Assembly (NCBI GenBank): GCA_905331475.1
Contig: CAJNYU010004537.1
Location: 1-64,000 of the forward strand
Source of the DNA: Rotaria socialis
Lineage: Eukaryota > Rotifera > Eurotatoria > Philodinida > Philodinidae
DNA length: 64,000 bases
Direction of reading: 5' to 3'
Shown: positions 9,782 to 20,919 of the stretch, one piece after another
How the letters are laid out: each line of letters starts with the position of its first letter
How positions within the stretch are numbered: the stretch's first letter is position 1
Notes under the pieces: model-generated
The model's input: only the letters and a program-made list of their open reading frames with translations
Databases searched by the model: none
Told to the model about the DNA's origin: nothing
Made by a program: the position numbers and the translations under genes

Positions 9782-12229
9782 TCATTCATCGTCATCTTGA
9801 ATTTCTTCAACATTATGATTTTCTTTATCATAACCAGAATCACTTGATTTTGAATGTTGATTCTTATTCATCGTTTGTAATAAAGTTTTTTGTCCTTTGT
9901 CCAGACAATTGACTTGCTTATCGGTGTTGTTACTTTGTTCTGTTGCTATTGATTTCTTTTCTTGTTTCTTTTTTACTTTCAATTCACACTTTCTCGATCG
10001 AAATACACCATTAATGGCTTCATTAAAAGCACGATTTGATATTGGACCTTTCTGGGATTCAGCAAATTCTATTTTAAAGCAATTGAAAGTTAATCTGTTG
10101 TGATCGAAGAAAAAAATCTACTTACGTCGAATCATTAATCGTCGATCTTTTGGTACTTCTGTTCCTTTCATAGTCAATAATTTGTCAGATGAATATAAAT
10201 ATCGAACCACTTGTCGCACTGTATTTGAAGTTGTATCTTGTATACAAGCAACAAGATTTCGTGGATCGTCTATGCCCAAATTCGTTGCATGTGTCGCAAT
10301 GTTTGTGTCAGCTGTCTTATTCGAAAAGTATTTTCCCATATTAATAAACCATTGACGTCCTGCAGCATCTGGTATCGCTAAAACATTTTCAAAGTTTTAA
10401 TAGTGTCATTCTGAAGAAAACCATATGTATATTGTTGATAGGTATCAAATATTCTCTCGAAAACTCATAAAAACTAGTCTTTTCTTTTACATAAAACTTT
10501 GTTCAGCTAGCAACATATACATTTTTTTCAAAGAGCTTTTCCACTCATAGATAGAACATGAGTAGCTTGTCAGAAAAACTTATATGTAACACTATTTTGT
10601 TTAGCATCTTTCGAAGACAAGTTTCATCATTCTTTATTTTCTATTGTTTCAACATAAGGACGTAGTATGTTATGCTTTGTTTCTGATCAATATTGCTAAT
10701 GTTTCATTCATATCTGAAAGAATTCAAATAACCAGTCTCATTCAAGATATATTTCAATTATGGCTGACTTAATAAACTTTATTGTGAATGTGCTCAATAA
10801 ATAGCAAGACAATTTTTAACATCTTCGCTTACCTATATGTTCCTAAAAACATCGAAGATCAAAAAGATATAATACACTTACGCATAGTTGATTTTTTTAT
10901 GATTTGATTTTCTTTTGTCAGACGATCACATTCAAGTTGTAATTCACCATTTTCTTTGGTCAGCTTATTACATTTTTTGGATAAACCGTCGAATTGACAC
11001 AACATGTCACTACTAGTTATATTATGTAATTGTTGTTCTTGTTCTATGAAATGAATCAATGATAAACAATGAAATTGGTATGCTTGATAATCATACGAAC
11101 CTGAGTTGGAATTGACGAGCACTGCCGTATCCTTTTCACGGCTATGGGTATTTTGAATTTGAGAATTGATGAGTATTTGACTATTCGAAGCTCTTTGTGG
11201 CTCACGTTGATGTTCAATTTGAAATCCTATGAGGAAAATCAAAATCTAGCGAACTAGTAATTAAAATTAATTTACCATTTGTTGAAGAATCTTTTACGCT
11301 TTTTTTTAACTTGTTCGTTGTCGATTTACGAATAGATTTTGTTGATGATATATTATTATATGATGAATCATTTGTTATAATACGGTATAATTCATCTTCG
11401 TTGCTACTTGGTTCATTTACTAGTGAATAAAGCCAAACGATACACTAACTTATTTGAATATTGTTTGACTTACGGCCTTCATCGATTTGAGAAGGTTTCG
11501 ACTTTAAATGATGTGTCTTCTGTACGATATGTGTAGTTTGTTTTTCAGAACTAACTTCAAGACCCGGATTTGAACCTGCGTTGATACGATCGTGTACTTT
11601 AAATGATATTGGTACTTGTTTTTCTAAACATTTGAACAATAGTTTATTCAAATCTGTTCAATACACTGTCACAGAAATCTCAGCGTTGTTTTAAGATCTG
11701 ATCAACAGAGAATACATGTCGCTGTTTTGAACCAAAATTATTTCCTTCAGATTTATTCAGAACTTTAACAATAATACATCAGCATAAAGTTTTTCACACT
11801 TACTAGAACTTTTTTTTCTTTCATCGTATCCGTCGTTCTCATTTGCTGCATGAATTTCATCATCAGTTTCATTGTGTTGATCAACACCAGCAGTCATTTC
11901 AAAAACTTGAAGTTGTTCCATGCATACTTCCTTGGTACCTATGTAAGAATAATATTACAAAAACATGTAAGATTTTTAATATACTCACCCAACTGTATAA
12001 TCTTTCCTCGATATTGTTTTCTACTGTTATTATCCACCTTAAATGTTGCTGTATTGTTGATTTTAATACGTGTTACTGAAATATTAACCAGATTTGTCAC
12101 CGGCAATAACATCATTTTGTCATCAATTTCACGTTGAATAATCATGTGTGTTGACAAAATTTTTTTTTCACCACCTTGACACGACGATGCTACTGATGTA
12201 ACACTTTCAATAGACTTGGATCGTTGCAT
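9782..12229 (-). CDS. Seven-exon partner gene of the transposase; possible BEN-like domain
   Basis: Exons on the minus strand are 12229-11989, 11938-11804, 11653-11474, 11419-11276, 11226-10882, 10377-10126 and 10068-9782. They encode 527 residues, and every intron is phase 1. The N-terminal exon begins MQRSKSIESV and ends in RGKIIQLG. The fifth exon has a short coiled coil with two copies of LTKEN. The sixth and seventh encode SNTVRQVVRYLYSSDKLL...RLMIRQFAESQKGP...VFRSRKCEL, resembling the helical core and terminal K/R-C stretch of BEN DNA-binding domains, though not decisively. A lysine- and glutamine-rich tail follows. It lies 120 bp upstream of the transposase gene on the same strand. I infer a DNA-binding or accessory protein, like the second protein of two-gene CACTA elements. 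A decayed relative is at 17314-18402. Confidence 0.65.
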
Positions 12230-12829
12230 GATCTAAAAATCTAAGGAAATTAAAAATCTTAACTTGTTGTGGTGCATTCGAATGACAAACAAAACTATCA
12301 TGTAAACAGATAAAATGATCATATTCATTGTTTATTCTTCATAGTTGAACGTTAGTATGTCTTATGATTGGCGACAAAAAAAACACATGTCGACATTTTG
12401 AATCGAAAAACAGATGCGTCACGTGATTAAACAAAAAAACGTTATCCAAGAATCATTAAGCCTATAGGATATTCGAAACATAAAAACCGTTATATCTATA
12501 TCAATGTATAATGTGCTGTTAAACACACCTACTGGATGTACACGCTAATGATTCTTGCAAAAATAAAAACGTGATATATCATGAAATAATTAATAAGAAG
12601 CAGACATTATTATTTTTTATTCATTCGTTTAAGATGAATATTTCATGCATTTTTTTCTCGGGAAAAGTCTCATTCATAGTTCAAATTACTTCAACTCACT
12701 TGCATTTGCAAATACACCAGCCTGGAGGACTTAACTAATTTAGTCATCAACAAATCTAACACATAACACATTTAGAATTTTATGTAAGATCAAACAAAAG
12801 GAAAATATGAAATGTAGATATTTTATTTA

Positions 12830-14330
12830 TTTTAGATATGCTTATATAAAAGACAAAGATAAAAGAAAAATCAAAAACATTTTTTGATGTTCAAGTTGAT
12901 CATCAAGAATTTTACACAAAAATGATTCAACTGACATTGTAATTAAATGAAATCAAAAGAAAAAAAATGAACACATGAGACTATAACTAGAACAACATGA
13001 AGATGAAAATATCATGAACCTGAACCACTATTAAATGCAATCTTAATATTATTATAACGTATAATAATGTGACTTATAACTGAATATGAAACTGTGATAT
13101 ATGATCAATGAGTATAATTTACATACTGATGAAAATCAACTTGCGATTAAGTTTGACCACAATAATAATCATCAATTTGTATTATAATCTTGAATGTATC
13201 AAATGAATAAATAACATGGTTATGCTTTTGCTTTCGCCTCTTTTTCATTTGAACATTCGTTCAATACATGCATTTTCCATATTTCACGTTATCTGATGAG
13301 ACTAGATGAAACTAAGAATACTATCTGTTGTGCATGATCATGATTATTATATGTAAATAGAAAAAAAAACCATGCTTTGCTATTGGTTGTTTTTATGTAT
13401 CTAGAATGATTATATGAATTGATAATTATTATTGCGATCTAACTTAATCTCAAGCTGACTTTACTCAGTATTTAAAACATAGTAATTCATGTTGATCATA
13501 TATCAAAGTTTCATATTCCGTTATAACTCATATTATTCTACATTGGTTATACTAGATCATATCCAATATTGTTTCAGGTTCATATCGCCGTATTGGTTTT
13601 GTTCTAGCTGGTCTCATTTGTTCTTTTTTTTCTTTTGATTTTATTTGTAATAACAGTCGAATCGTTCTTGTCTAAAGTTCTTGATGATCAACTTGCAGAT
13701 AAAAAGTTTCTTTTGATTGTTGCTTTATCTTCTTTTTCTTTTATACAAGTTTATATAACATAAATCAAAGATCTACAGTTTATACTTTTATTTTATGAGA
13801 CTACATTAACTCTGTGGATGTTACATATTATACATCTGTCGACGATTATTACTATCTTTAAGTAGAAGAAAATTTTGTTATTTATTGATAAGAATATATC
13901 TAATGTGATTATGTGAACTGACGCGTATTATTGTGATCTGATTTGAACTTGTATGATGTTAAAGGCTATTTCAATTAAGTCAACTTACGCATCTTGATAA
14001 TGAATAGATCTATGAGAATGTGTTGTCATTATGTCTTGTAACATCATTGGGTCACGTGTGAATTTATCGTTCGTATTATTACAAGTTCAAAATGTGAAGA
14101 TATATTTTACATTGCTATAGTTTCATTATGTTTTCTTGTTTTTTTCTCAATTATGATCAGATCTTACTTGTTCTTTTTTTCTTGTGGCTTTGCAGCATCA
14201 ATCAAACCGTTAACGTCTGAACTTGTTGATGATTATTTTGAAGATAAATTATTTTTCTTTTTAGTTCTGTCTTTTTCTGAACACAAATATATACAAACTA
14301 AATAATTGTTTTTACATTCGAACTTTTTTT
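12830..14330. repeat. Three diverged copies of a roughly 450-550 bp unit, one inverted
   Basis: The unit includes the block AAGTTGATCATCAAGAA followed about 70 bases on by AAATCAAAAGAAAAAAA. One copy runs at about 12830-13250. The second is inverted at about 13370-13800 and carries TTCTTGATGATCAACTT. The third, more diverged, follows the second in the same orientation about 550 bp on (13880-14330). The first two form a large imperfect hairpin around a short AT-rich centre. No coding potential is visible. The block lies between the partner gene's 5' end and the right ACGCGT array. Confidence 0.6.
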
Positions 14331-14879
14331 ATTTGTGTGACATTTTATTTTCATCAATAATACATTTGTACAATTAAGAACGGTTGTCTCGGTTCAATTA
14401 ATATACAAAAAGTCAAGTTTGTTCATAAAAAAGTTGATTTCGTTGATTTGATAAAAAGCTATTTAGAAAAATAAATGAAAATTATACATATTCTGCTGAA
14501 GTATTTTTTATTTTAATTCGACACAATTCGAGACGAATCATTTGAATTTTACAGAAAAAGTCAGAATAAAATAATATTTGCATGATTTCTATAATTGATT
14601 GAATGTCATCTTGAAATCATTCTGGTTATTAGTATGCAATCAGAACGATATCGTCATCTAGAATACACTCTGACGAGCTGATATAGCTCAGACGTAAGTA
14701 GCTTGTTCTTTGATTAGAAGTTCTTCTGTTCTAGCCTACATCATCGCACTTGTCATTGATATATCGTAAGTTAAATCACTTGTTCTGTACTATGCCTCTA
14801 GGAAAGAGCTGACCGTCACGTGATTGTGATGGTGCCGCAGCGCGAATCTGCGAGTACAAAAAGGTTTTTTTTCCCAAAA

Positions 14880-15254
14880 TTTTGTGAAACGCGTTCACAC
14901 GCATCTTCTCTAATGCATGCAGCTGAACGCGTTTGGATTTATGACGCGTCTGAACGCGTCAGATGTTTCACCATATTCCCAGATGCGGTTGGACGCGTTT
15001 TGGTTTTTGAACGCGTTCACATGCATCTCTTTTAATAGACGCGTCCGGACGCGGCAGATGTTTCAACATACTTCGAGCCGCATTCGGACGCATTTGGATT
15101 TATGACGTGCCTGAAACGCATCCGATGAGGCATTGCATGCTTAGACGCGTCAGATGTTTCATTTTGGACGCGTCCAAACGCATTCTTAGAGCGTTTCGAA
15201 CGCATCTAAAACGCGCTTCAAAACGCGTTTAGATTCAAAAAATTTTCACATGGG
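14880..15254. repeat. Right ACGCGT-rich subterminal array
   Basis: About ten exact ACGCGT hexamers and many one-base variants (GACGCATTT, GATGCGTT) occur in 375 bp, ending at the inverted CCCATGTGAAA. It mirrors the left array at 4797-4970 but is longer. The reading frames found across it are by-products of the repeat. Confidence 0.65.
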
Positions 15255-15258
15255 AATA

Positions 15259-15690
15259 CCCATGTAAATATTTTTTGCCTCAAAACGCGTCTGAAACGCG
15301 TTTTATTTACGTGCGAAACGCACAAAGAAAGGGCCTTCAGACGCGTCCCCAGTGAAACAAACGAAGCGTTTGAACGCGACTGAAGATAAAACCTCACTCA
15401 GACGCGGTTGTTCAAAAAATCGGAGATAGACGTGTTTTGAAGTAAAAACGCGTCTGAACGCTTCGAATGTTTCACAGGGGACGCGTCTTCGAACAAAACT
15501 GCGTTCGGGCACGTTTGAAATGAAGTTGTGGTTATTTATTCGCAGGCGAATAAGGAATCGGGAATAAACGCGGTTCAAACAAAGCTGCGTTGAGACGCGT
15601 TTGAAATAAATTTGTGGTTAGACGCAGGTAAATAAGAAGTCGCGAAAAAACGCAGTTCGATATAAAAGGGCGTTCAGACGCGTCTCATAC
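15259..15690. repeat. Second ACGCGT-rich end, head to head with the first
   Basis: Four bases (AATA) after the right end of the large element, CCCATGTAAATATTTTTT starts a second array with about seven ACGCGT copies that fades out near 15690. The junction (15237-15276) is a near-palindrome of two element ends. This looks like the end of another copy of the same family, cut off on its far side, or a terminal rearrangement. Confidence 0.5.
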
Positions 15691-15699
15691 CATTTATTA

Positions 15700-17313
15700 A
15701 AAATGAAAAAGAAAATTATTCAAGTTCGTCTCAGGTTTGATCTGACGCCATGGATAACCTCTATCGCATGGTCTTTAGCTTACTTAGGTCAACGAACTGT
15801 TAGCATATTGACATGTGGATGAATCTGAAATGATAGAAATGAGATTAGAACATGTGAACCAATGATTAAGAAACATGTATACTTACCGTGCAGCCATATA
15901 TGACCACAATCGTTGTCGCATGGCATACACAGTCTATATGAGTTATGAAGTCATATGAAATCTACAGATCTAAAAATGATATAATGTCGAAAAAATTTAA
16001 TTTTTACCAAATTATTAATTGACAATATTCATATTTAGTATTGCTAGAAAAAGTATTTTCATAAAAGTAACTTTTGTTCAATATTATTTTTAATTTCAAA
16101 AAATTACTTTGACAAACTTTTCCATTCAAGAGAAGACGGGAAACAGTTGTTTTAGAAATAAAATCACTTGCGGCACTATCGGAATTCGACTTTCAATATC
16201 AATTTACTTTATTTTATTAAATATATATTCTCGTTGTTTTTTTTTAATATAACTATTCAAGTAACTCAAATGAGAACTTTCAATAATGATAAAATCAATT
16301 TAAAAAAAAGAGTTTAGTTTTATTCATAAAACTACTCAATAGCAATCATTTGTCGTCCTCAAAATAAAACATGAAAAGTCAGAAAACTTTGATAGTAAGT
16401 TAAACTAGGAAAAATTTAACTGTGATATTAACAACGTTAAATAAGTTTCGTTTATTTGATTAATCTATCATCTTGCCTATCATCAAAACTGAGGCTGTAA
16501 AATAACAATAATGTGATGTATAAAAGCTAGAAATACCAAATAAATATGCACGAAATACATCGAAGCAACAACTTTTGATTATTTATTTTGTCTCGTTATA
16601 CTATTTAACTTGAGAAAGTCTACGTCTGATACTCTTTGCAGATAGTACTCACGAACAAACGAACAGTGTAAAATATCAATAAATAAAAGCTTATCTATTT
16701 AAATGAATGAAAAGCAAATCCATAGCTTTAATAGCTGTAATTGGTCTCCTCATCAATCTCAACTCGATGATGTTCATAATTAGATATTATTTCAAATGAA
16801 AATCTGATTTACTAGTGTAGATGAAGCGAAAAAACATTCTTAGATTTTTTTCAATCTTTTCATATTCTCGAAAAAAGTTCACTTCAATAAGAAACAGGAA
16901 CAGTAGATTATACAAGTAATCATGCAACAGATAGCGTCGGCGACGCCATCTATGATTGAAAGTTAGCATCGTCTGCAGTAAATAAATAAATCTTATGTAA
17001 AAAGAAGCATTCATGGTTCATAAATGAAAGAGAAAATAGTGATTTTATCAACAATAAATCTTTCCAATGAGCATTTTTATTTGTTTATTGTATAAGTATT
17101 CGTTCATTGTCAATAGTTGTTCGTTATAGAATGTTCGTTGTATTCAAGAAAGTGCATGTTCAGAATTTAAACAAACTTCTAACAATTGTTTAATAGAAGT
17201 TGCTTCGTATAGTTGATAAATTAACTATTTCTACGTAGAATTAAAATAGTTCTTTTTTCCAATTTCTGTTGACAACATTAATTTCGATTATTTAACCATT
17301 ATTGTTATTTTAG
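15700..17313. other. AT-rich region, no gene seen
   Basis: Low-complexity AT-rich sequence with many short runs of A or T. Short frames, such as 16787-17014 on the minus strand, show no domain and no exon-like neighbours. A TTTTAG acceptor at 17308-17313 leads into the following gene relic. Confidence 0.6.
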
Positions 17314-18402
17314 ATTGAAAAACAACGGACTCGTCGATGTTCTGTTTCTAGTGTTCATTCTCAAGAAAATTTATCAATAGCAAGTGCTCAATGTGCTGAT
17401 ACACATACCCATATGCTATCATTCAAAAAGAAAAGGATGAGAAAATCATATTGGTTCCACTGCACAGTTTTATCAATTTTGGCAAAGTTCTGAAAGTTCA
17501 TGAAACAGCTACCTATAAATCAGATAAAGATTCTCGAAAAACAGAACGAGGAAAAGTTTTGTTTTTTGGGTAAATATGTGATTAGGCACAGTTTTAAAGC
17601 TTCGTTTTTGATTATTCAATTGTAGGAACAGAAGAATTGTGTGTTGATCAGCTTCAGGTTTTGCAAGAAGATATTATTAATGAAAATCAATCACCAGAAA
17701 AGCAACACGGTGAGTCTTTTTCCAACAAGAAAATCTAAAGTGCTTGTTGAATTTAAAGATTCTAAGCCAATAGAAACATCAAGTAAATATTTCAAAATAG
17801 TGGTGGTTAATATTTTTGACTAGATCTCTTAGAAATTCATTTCATTTTTCCGAAAAGCTGTAAAATTATGTTTACATATGCATAACAATCTTAACATATG
17901 TTTGCATGATAAAGATAATATGTACAGTATAACTTCAATAATAGCTTCGATTAATAGATTCATAACAAATGATAAAAAACTATACTTGTGTAGTCGACAA
18001 TCAAATAGGAATCTTAAGATTTAAGATGGTGTTAGGTAGTCGTTTTTGAAAGTAGAAATTGATAACTAGTCCTGGTAAAAATAAAATACTGGTTTATTAA
18101 CATTAGCGGGTGGAACCGCGTATAATCTTTCTACAGTCTTTATGTGAATAATATTTAGAAGCTTTTTAATTTCATATTCTTTCACAATTGAAACATGATT
18201 TTTATTTACCACTTATAGGTAAAAAAGGTTCATCGTCTACAACTTCAAACAAAAGTAGTAAGGTCGTTCAAGTGAGTAAATCTATATGTTGAATTGAATT
18301 ACTAATTTTTTTCGTTAGATCATCAATTGCAAAACAAGAGTAAAGATAAATGTGCTCTAAACGAATTATCAAAACCAAAGTATCATTCTCAAATAAACGG
18401 TA
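17314..18402 (+). pseudogene. Decayed paralogue of the partner gene (first exons)
   Basis: The first exon (17314 to about 17569) ends with KIILVPLHSF...ATYKSDKDSRKTERGKVLFFG, matching KMMLLPVTNL...ATFKVDNNSRKQYRGKIIQLG of the partner gene at 9782-12229. The next exon (17626-17709) reads GTEELCVDQLQVLQEDII against GTKEVCMEQLQVFEM. Intron position is shared. The first exon needs a one-base frame change after THTHM to give the full match, so the copy is broken. Further exon-like pieces with splice signals are at about 17728-17782, 18221-18272 and 18322-18402. After 18402 the similarity is lost in repeats. It lies on the strand opposite to its relative and outside the large element. Confidence 0.6.
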
Positions 18403-20919
18403 AATTGCTTGATTCATACTATTTATATTCAACCAATAAATAAAACAAACTAACTCACATATTGAAAGGAGATTAGTACTATATTCATCGTTTTCTGTGC
18501 TGACGGAAAACGGCGCCGTTTTTCAACGTTTTTACGCCGCTTACGGCTGTTTACACACCGTTTACTTGGAAATGGGTAGAATTCAAACCTTAAAAAATAA
18601 AATAATCTGACTAAATCTGTCATCAGAAATTTAACTAGTTTTTATAATCAATTTTATTATCCATCACACAGAAATACTATAATTTTCATCACTTTTTAAG
18701 CCCGCAAAATCATTTAAGTAAGATTTTTTATGAATTTTAAACATGGAGAATATATAGATAGAATATCAAAATAAACCATAACACGTTCACAGCTCTCTAT
18801 TGCGCAGAAAACTCCGAAATCCAGCTCTGAATTTCTGAACTACCCAAGAGTATTCTCAAAAATCAGGCCATAAATCACACACTATAGAGCTTACCTACGG
18901 ATATGATTCATTCCAGCTTATATAACAGAGACGTCTATCAATCGTTCTATCGTGAAGGCTCTCATAACCTACACAAGCCTGTTATTTCAGGCATATCCCC
19001 TGCTTGAAACTTAAATAGTTAATATGAAAAAATCATCAAAACATCAAGAAATACTGCCTGAATTGGCAAATCTTTCTCAAGGTTATAGCGTAAGAGTACT
19101 GCAAACTCTGGCTAATATAATAAATAACGATTACACTGCTAGCTACTAACACAATAACACTGAAATTTATTCACAAACCAAAGCTCTATACTCCATGGTA
19201 ATCTGACAGCTCCTACATTATTTCGTTGGTTTCTGCTTGCGATTTCTGACACATCTCCAGAATTCTTCACAGGCTTTCATCTGCTTCCATCCTAAACAGA
19301 GCATTCACCAGAAACCCTATCACTCACGGCTCACTTTCACTGAAAGAATCCAAAAGCAAGCTTCCGGCAAATTAAACCGATATGTGCAGGGACTCGGCCT
19401 GCGCCAAACTCAAATTCAAACTGTTTGGAAATTTGGGTTTGGGTTCCACTATTATAGTCAATTTAAATAAATAACATGATTCTGAATTCAGATGTATGTT
19501 AACCATTTTATTAGATTACAGGGTTGATCTATTATCTATATGACGATTATTGATAGAGTTAGTATTCACCTATGATATTCTCTATGTTCAAGATACGAAA
19601 ATATGAGCGTGAATCTTAACAATACTTGTCATTGCAAGCCTCCTTCATCTATGTAAGAACCTCTCTGGGAGGAATTTTTTAAGAAACATTTCAAGGAAGA
19701 CTTTGAAAAAAGTGTCTCACAACACATGCTGTTTCTAATGCGCGTGAGAAAAACGATAGTTGTTAAATAATACATGAACCTTAGGAATACATAAATTAAG
19801 ATCTGCTGTTTACTAAAAACAACTATGTTTTGCAATACATTATAAACATATTACTGAATATATAGTTAGAATGTTCAGAATAAAGGACCTAATTATGTCA
19901 AATCAACTTGCTGGACACGGCAGTACACTTTTTAAAAAACTGAATTTTTCATAATAAATATATGGTAATAGAATTTAGTAAAGTAGTAACCTTTTATTCT
20001 TACTGACAAGAATTTAACATATTAATTGAAGTAAAATCTTCAAGATATAGTAATAGACATCGACATTAGTAGAAATAAGCCTAAAAAAGTATGAAGTAAA
20101 TTTTTTATCTATAATATGAATTTGAAATATGTATAAAACACATATATTCTTCTATCTTCATACCAAACACTACGTAGAATCATTTCAGCTTTTTCAAAGC
20201 TAAATTATATTGATTATTTTACAAAACCTTTTTTTTAATCAATATATATTTCCGTTGACTCGCGACAGAATCCTGATGGCTTAAATTTTCCCAGGGTGTA
20301 CAATTATAATGCAAATCATTGTGATTTTAATCAGAATTATGATTACCTCTGTATTCACCTTCGTATCTTATCCAATATTTCAAGTAAAAGAGACAAAGAT
20401 TAAGACTGAATATTCGAGGGCTAAAGATTAGTGGGAATTTAAAGCAGAATTTTCTACATGCCTCTCTATTTAGATTACTAAAGAATTTGCTAATAATATC
20501 TCAATCACAGTTGGTTTAATAATGTAAGCACGCCATATTTTAGGACCACACGGTCTAACACCAATCATAGTCATAAAATAAGCTGAGAAACGAAGAAGAT
20601 TTAGTTTAATATTAAATATTTTAATACAATCATGAATTCTAAGAGCTCGAGTAGTTTCTCGCTATATCCTATATAACGTTGATATATTGATACTGCATTT
20701 ATGAATCAAAAAAGGACGTAGTTTATTTGTTCATTAATGATTTGTATGATCCAAACTGGATTAAAGGCTTAAGGACGGCAAAACTGGTTGAAACTAACGA
20801 CTTGATGTAAAAAATAAAATCAGATGTTTGTGTCCTTCTGTTCGTTTCTTCTTTCTTTTATCTGAATGTAACAAATTTTAGGCTAAATTAATTTGACTAC
20901 TTTTGATATCAACTCCACC
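18403..20919. other. Repeat-rich intergenic region
   Basis: It holds a GC palindrome (AAAACGGCGCCGTTTT, 18507-18522) followed by ACGCCG-type repeats to about 18570. A stretch at 19370-19450 carries CAAACTCAAA and TTTGGGTTTGGG motifs, related to a similar stretch at about 26935-27010. Otherwise it is AT-rich. Short frames at 19237-19470 and 19629-19835 show no recognisable protein. Confidence 0.5.

Larger units (their letters stand above)
4797..15254. mobile_element. Candidate two-gene DNA transposon with CCCATGTGAAA ends
   Basis: CCCATGTGAAA at 4797-4807 faces its inverted copy at 15244-15254. Just inside each end is a block dense in ACGCGT and related hexamers. Between them lie only a Tnp2/CACTA-type transposase gene and a second spliced gene, both on the minus strand, plus a three-copy repeat. 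This is the expected layout of a CACTA/EnSpm-like element: inverted ends, subterminal repeats, two proteins. The flanking bases are AA on both sides, a possible 2-bp target duplication. The transposase has one internal stop, so this copy may be inactive. The ends lack the classical CACTA start, so the element is either a divergent lineage or the ends are a chance pairing of two separate repeats. Confidence 0.55.

Noticed and set aside
14820-15578. Several frames with repeated NAF/DAF residues
   Set aside because: They are produced by the ACGCGT-rich array and lack exon signals.
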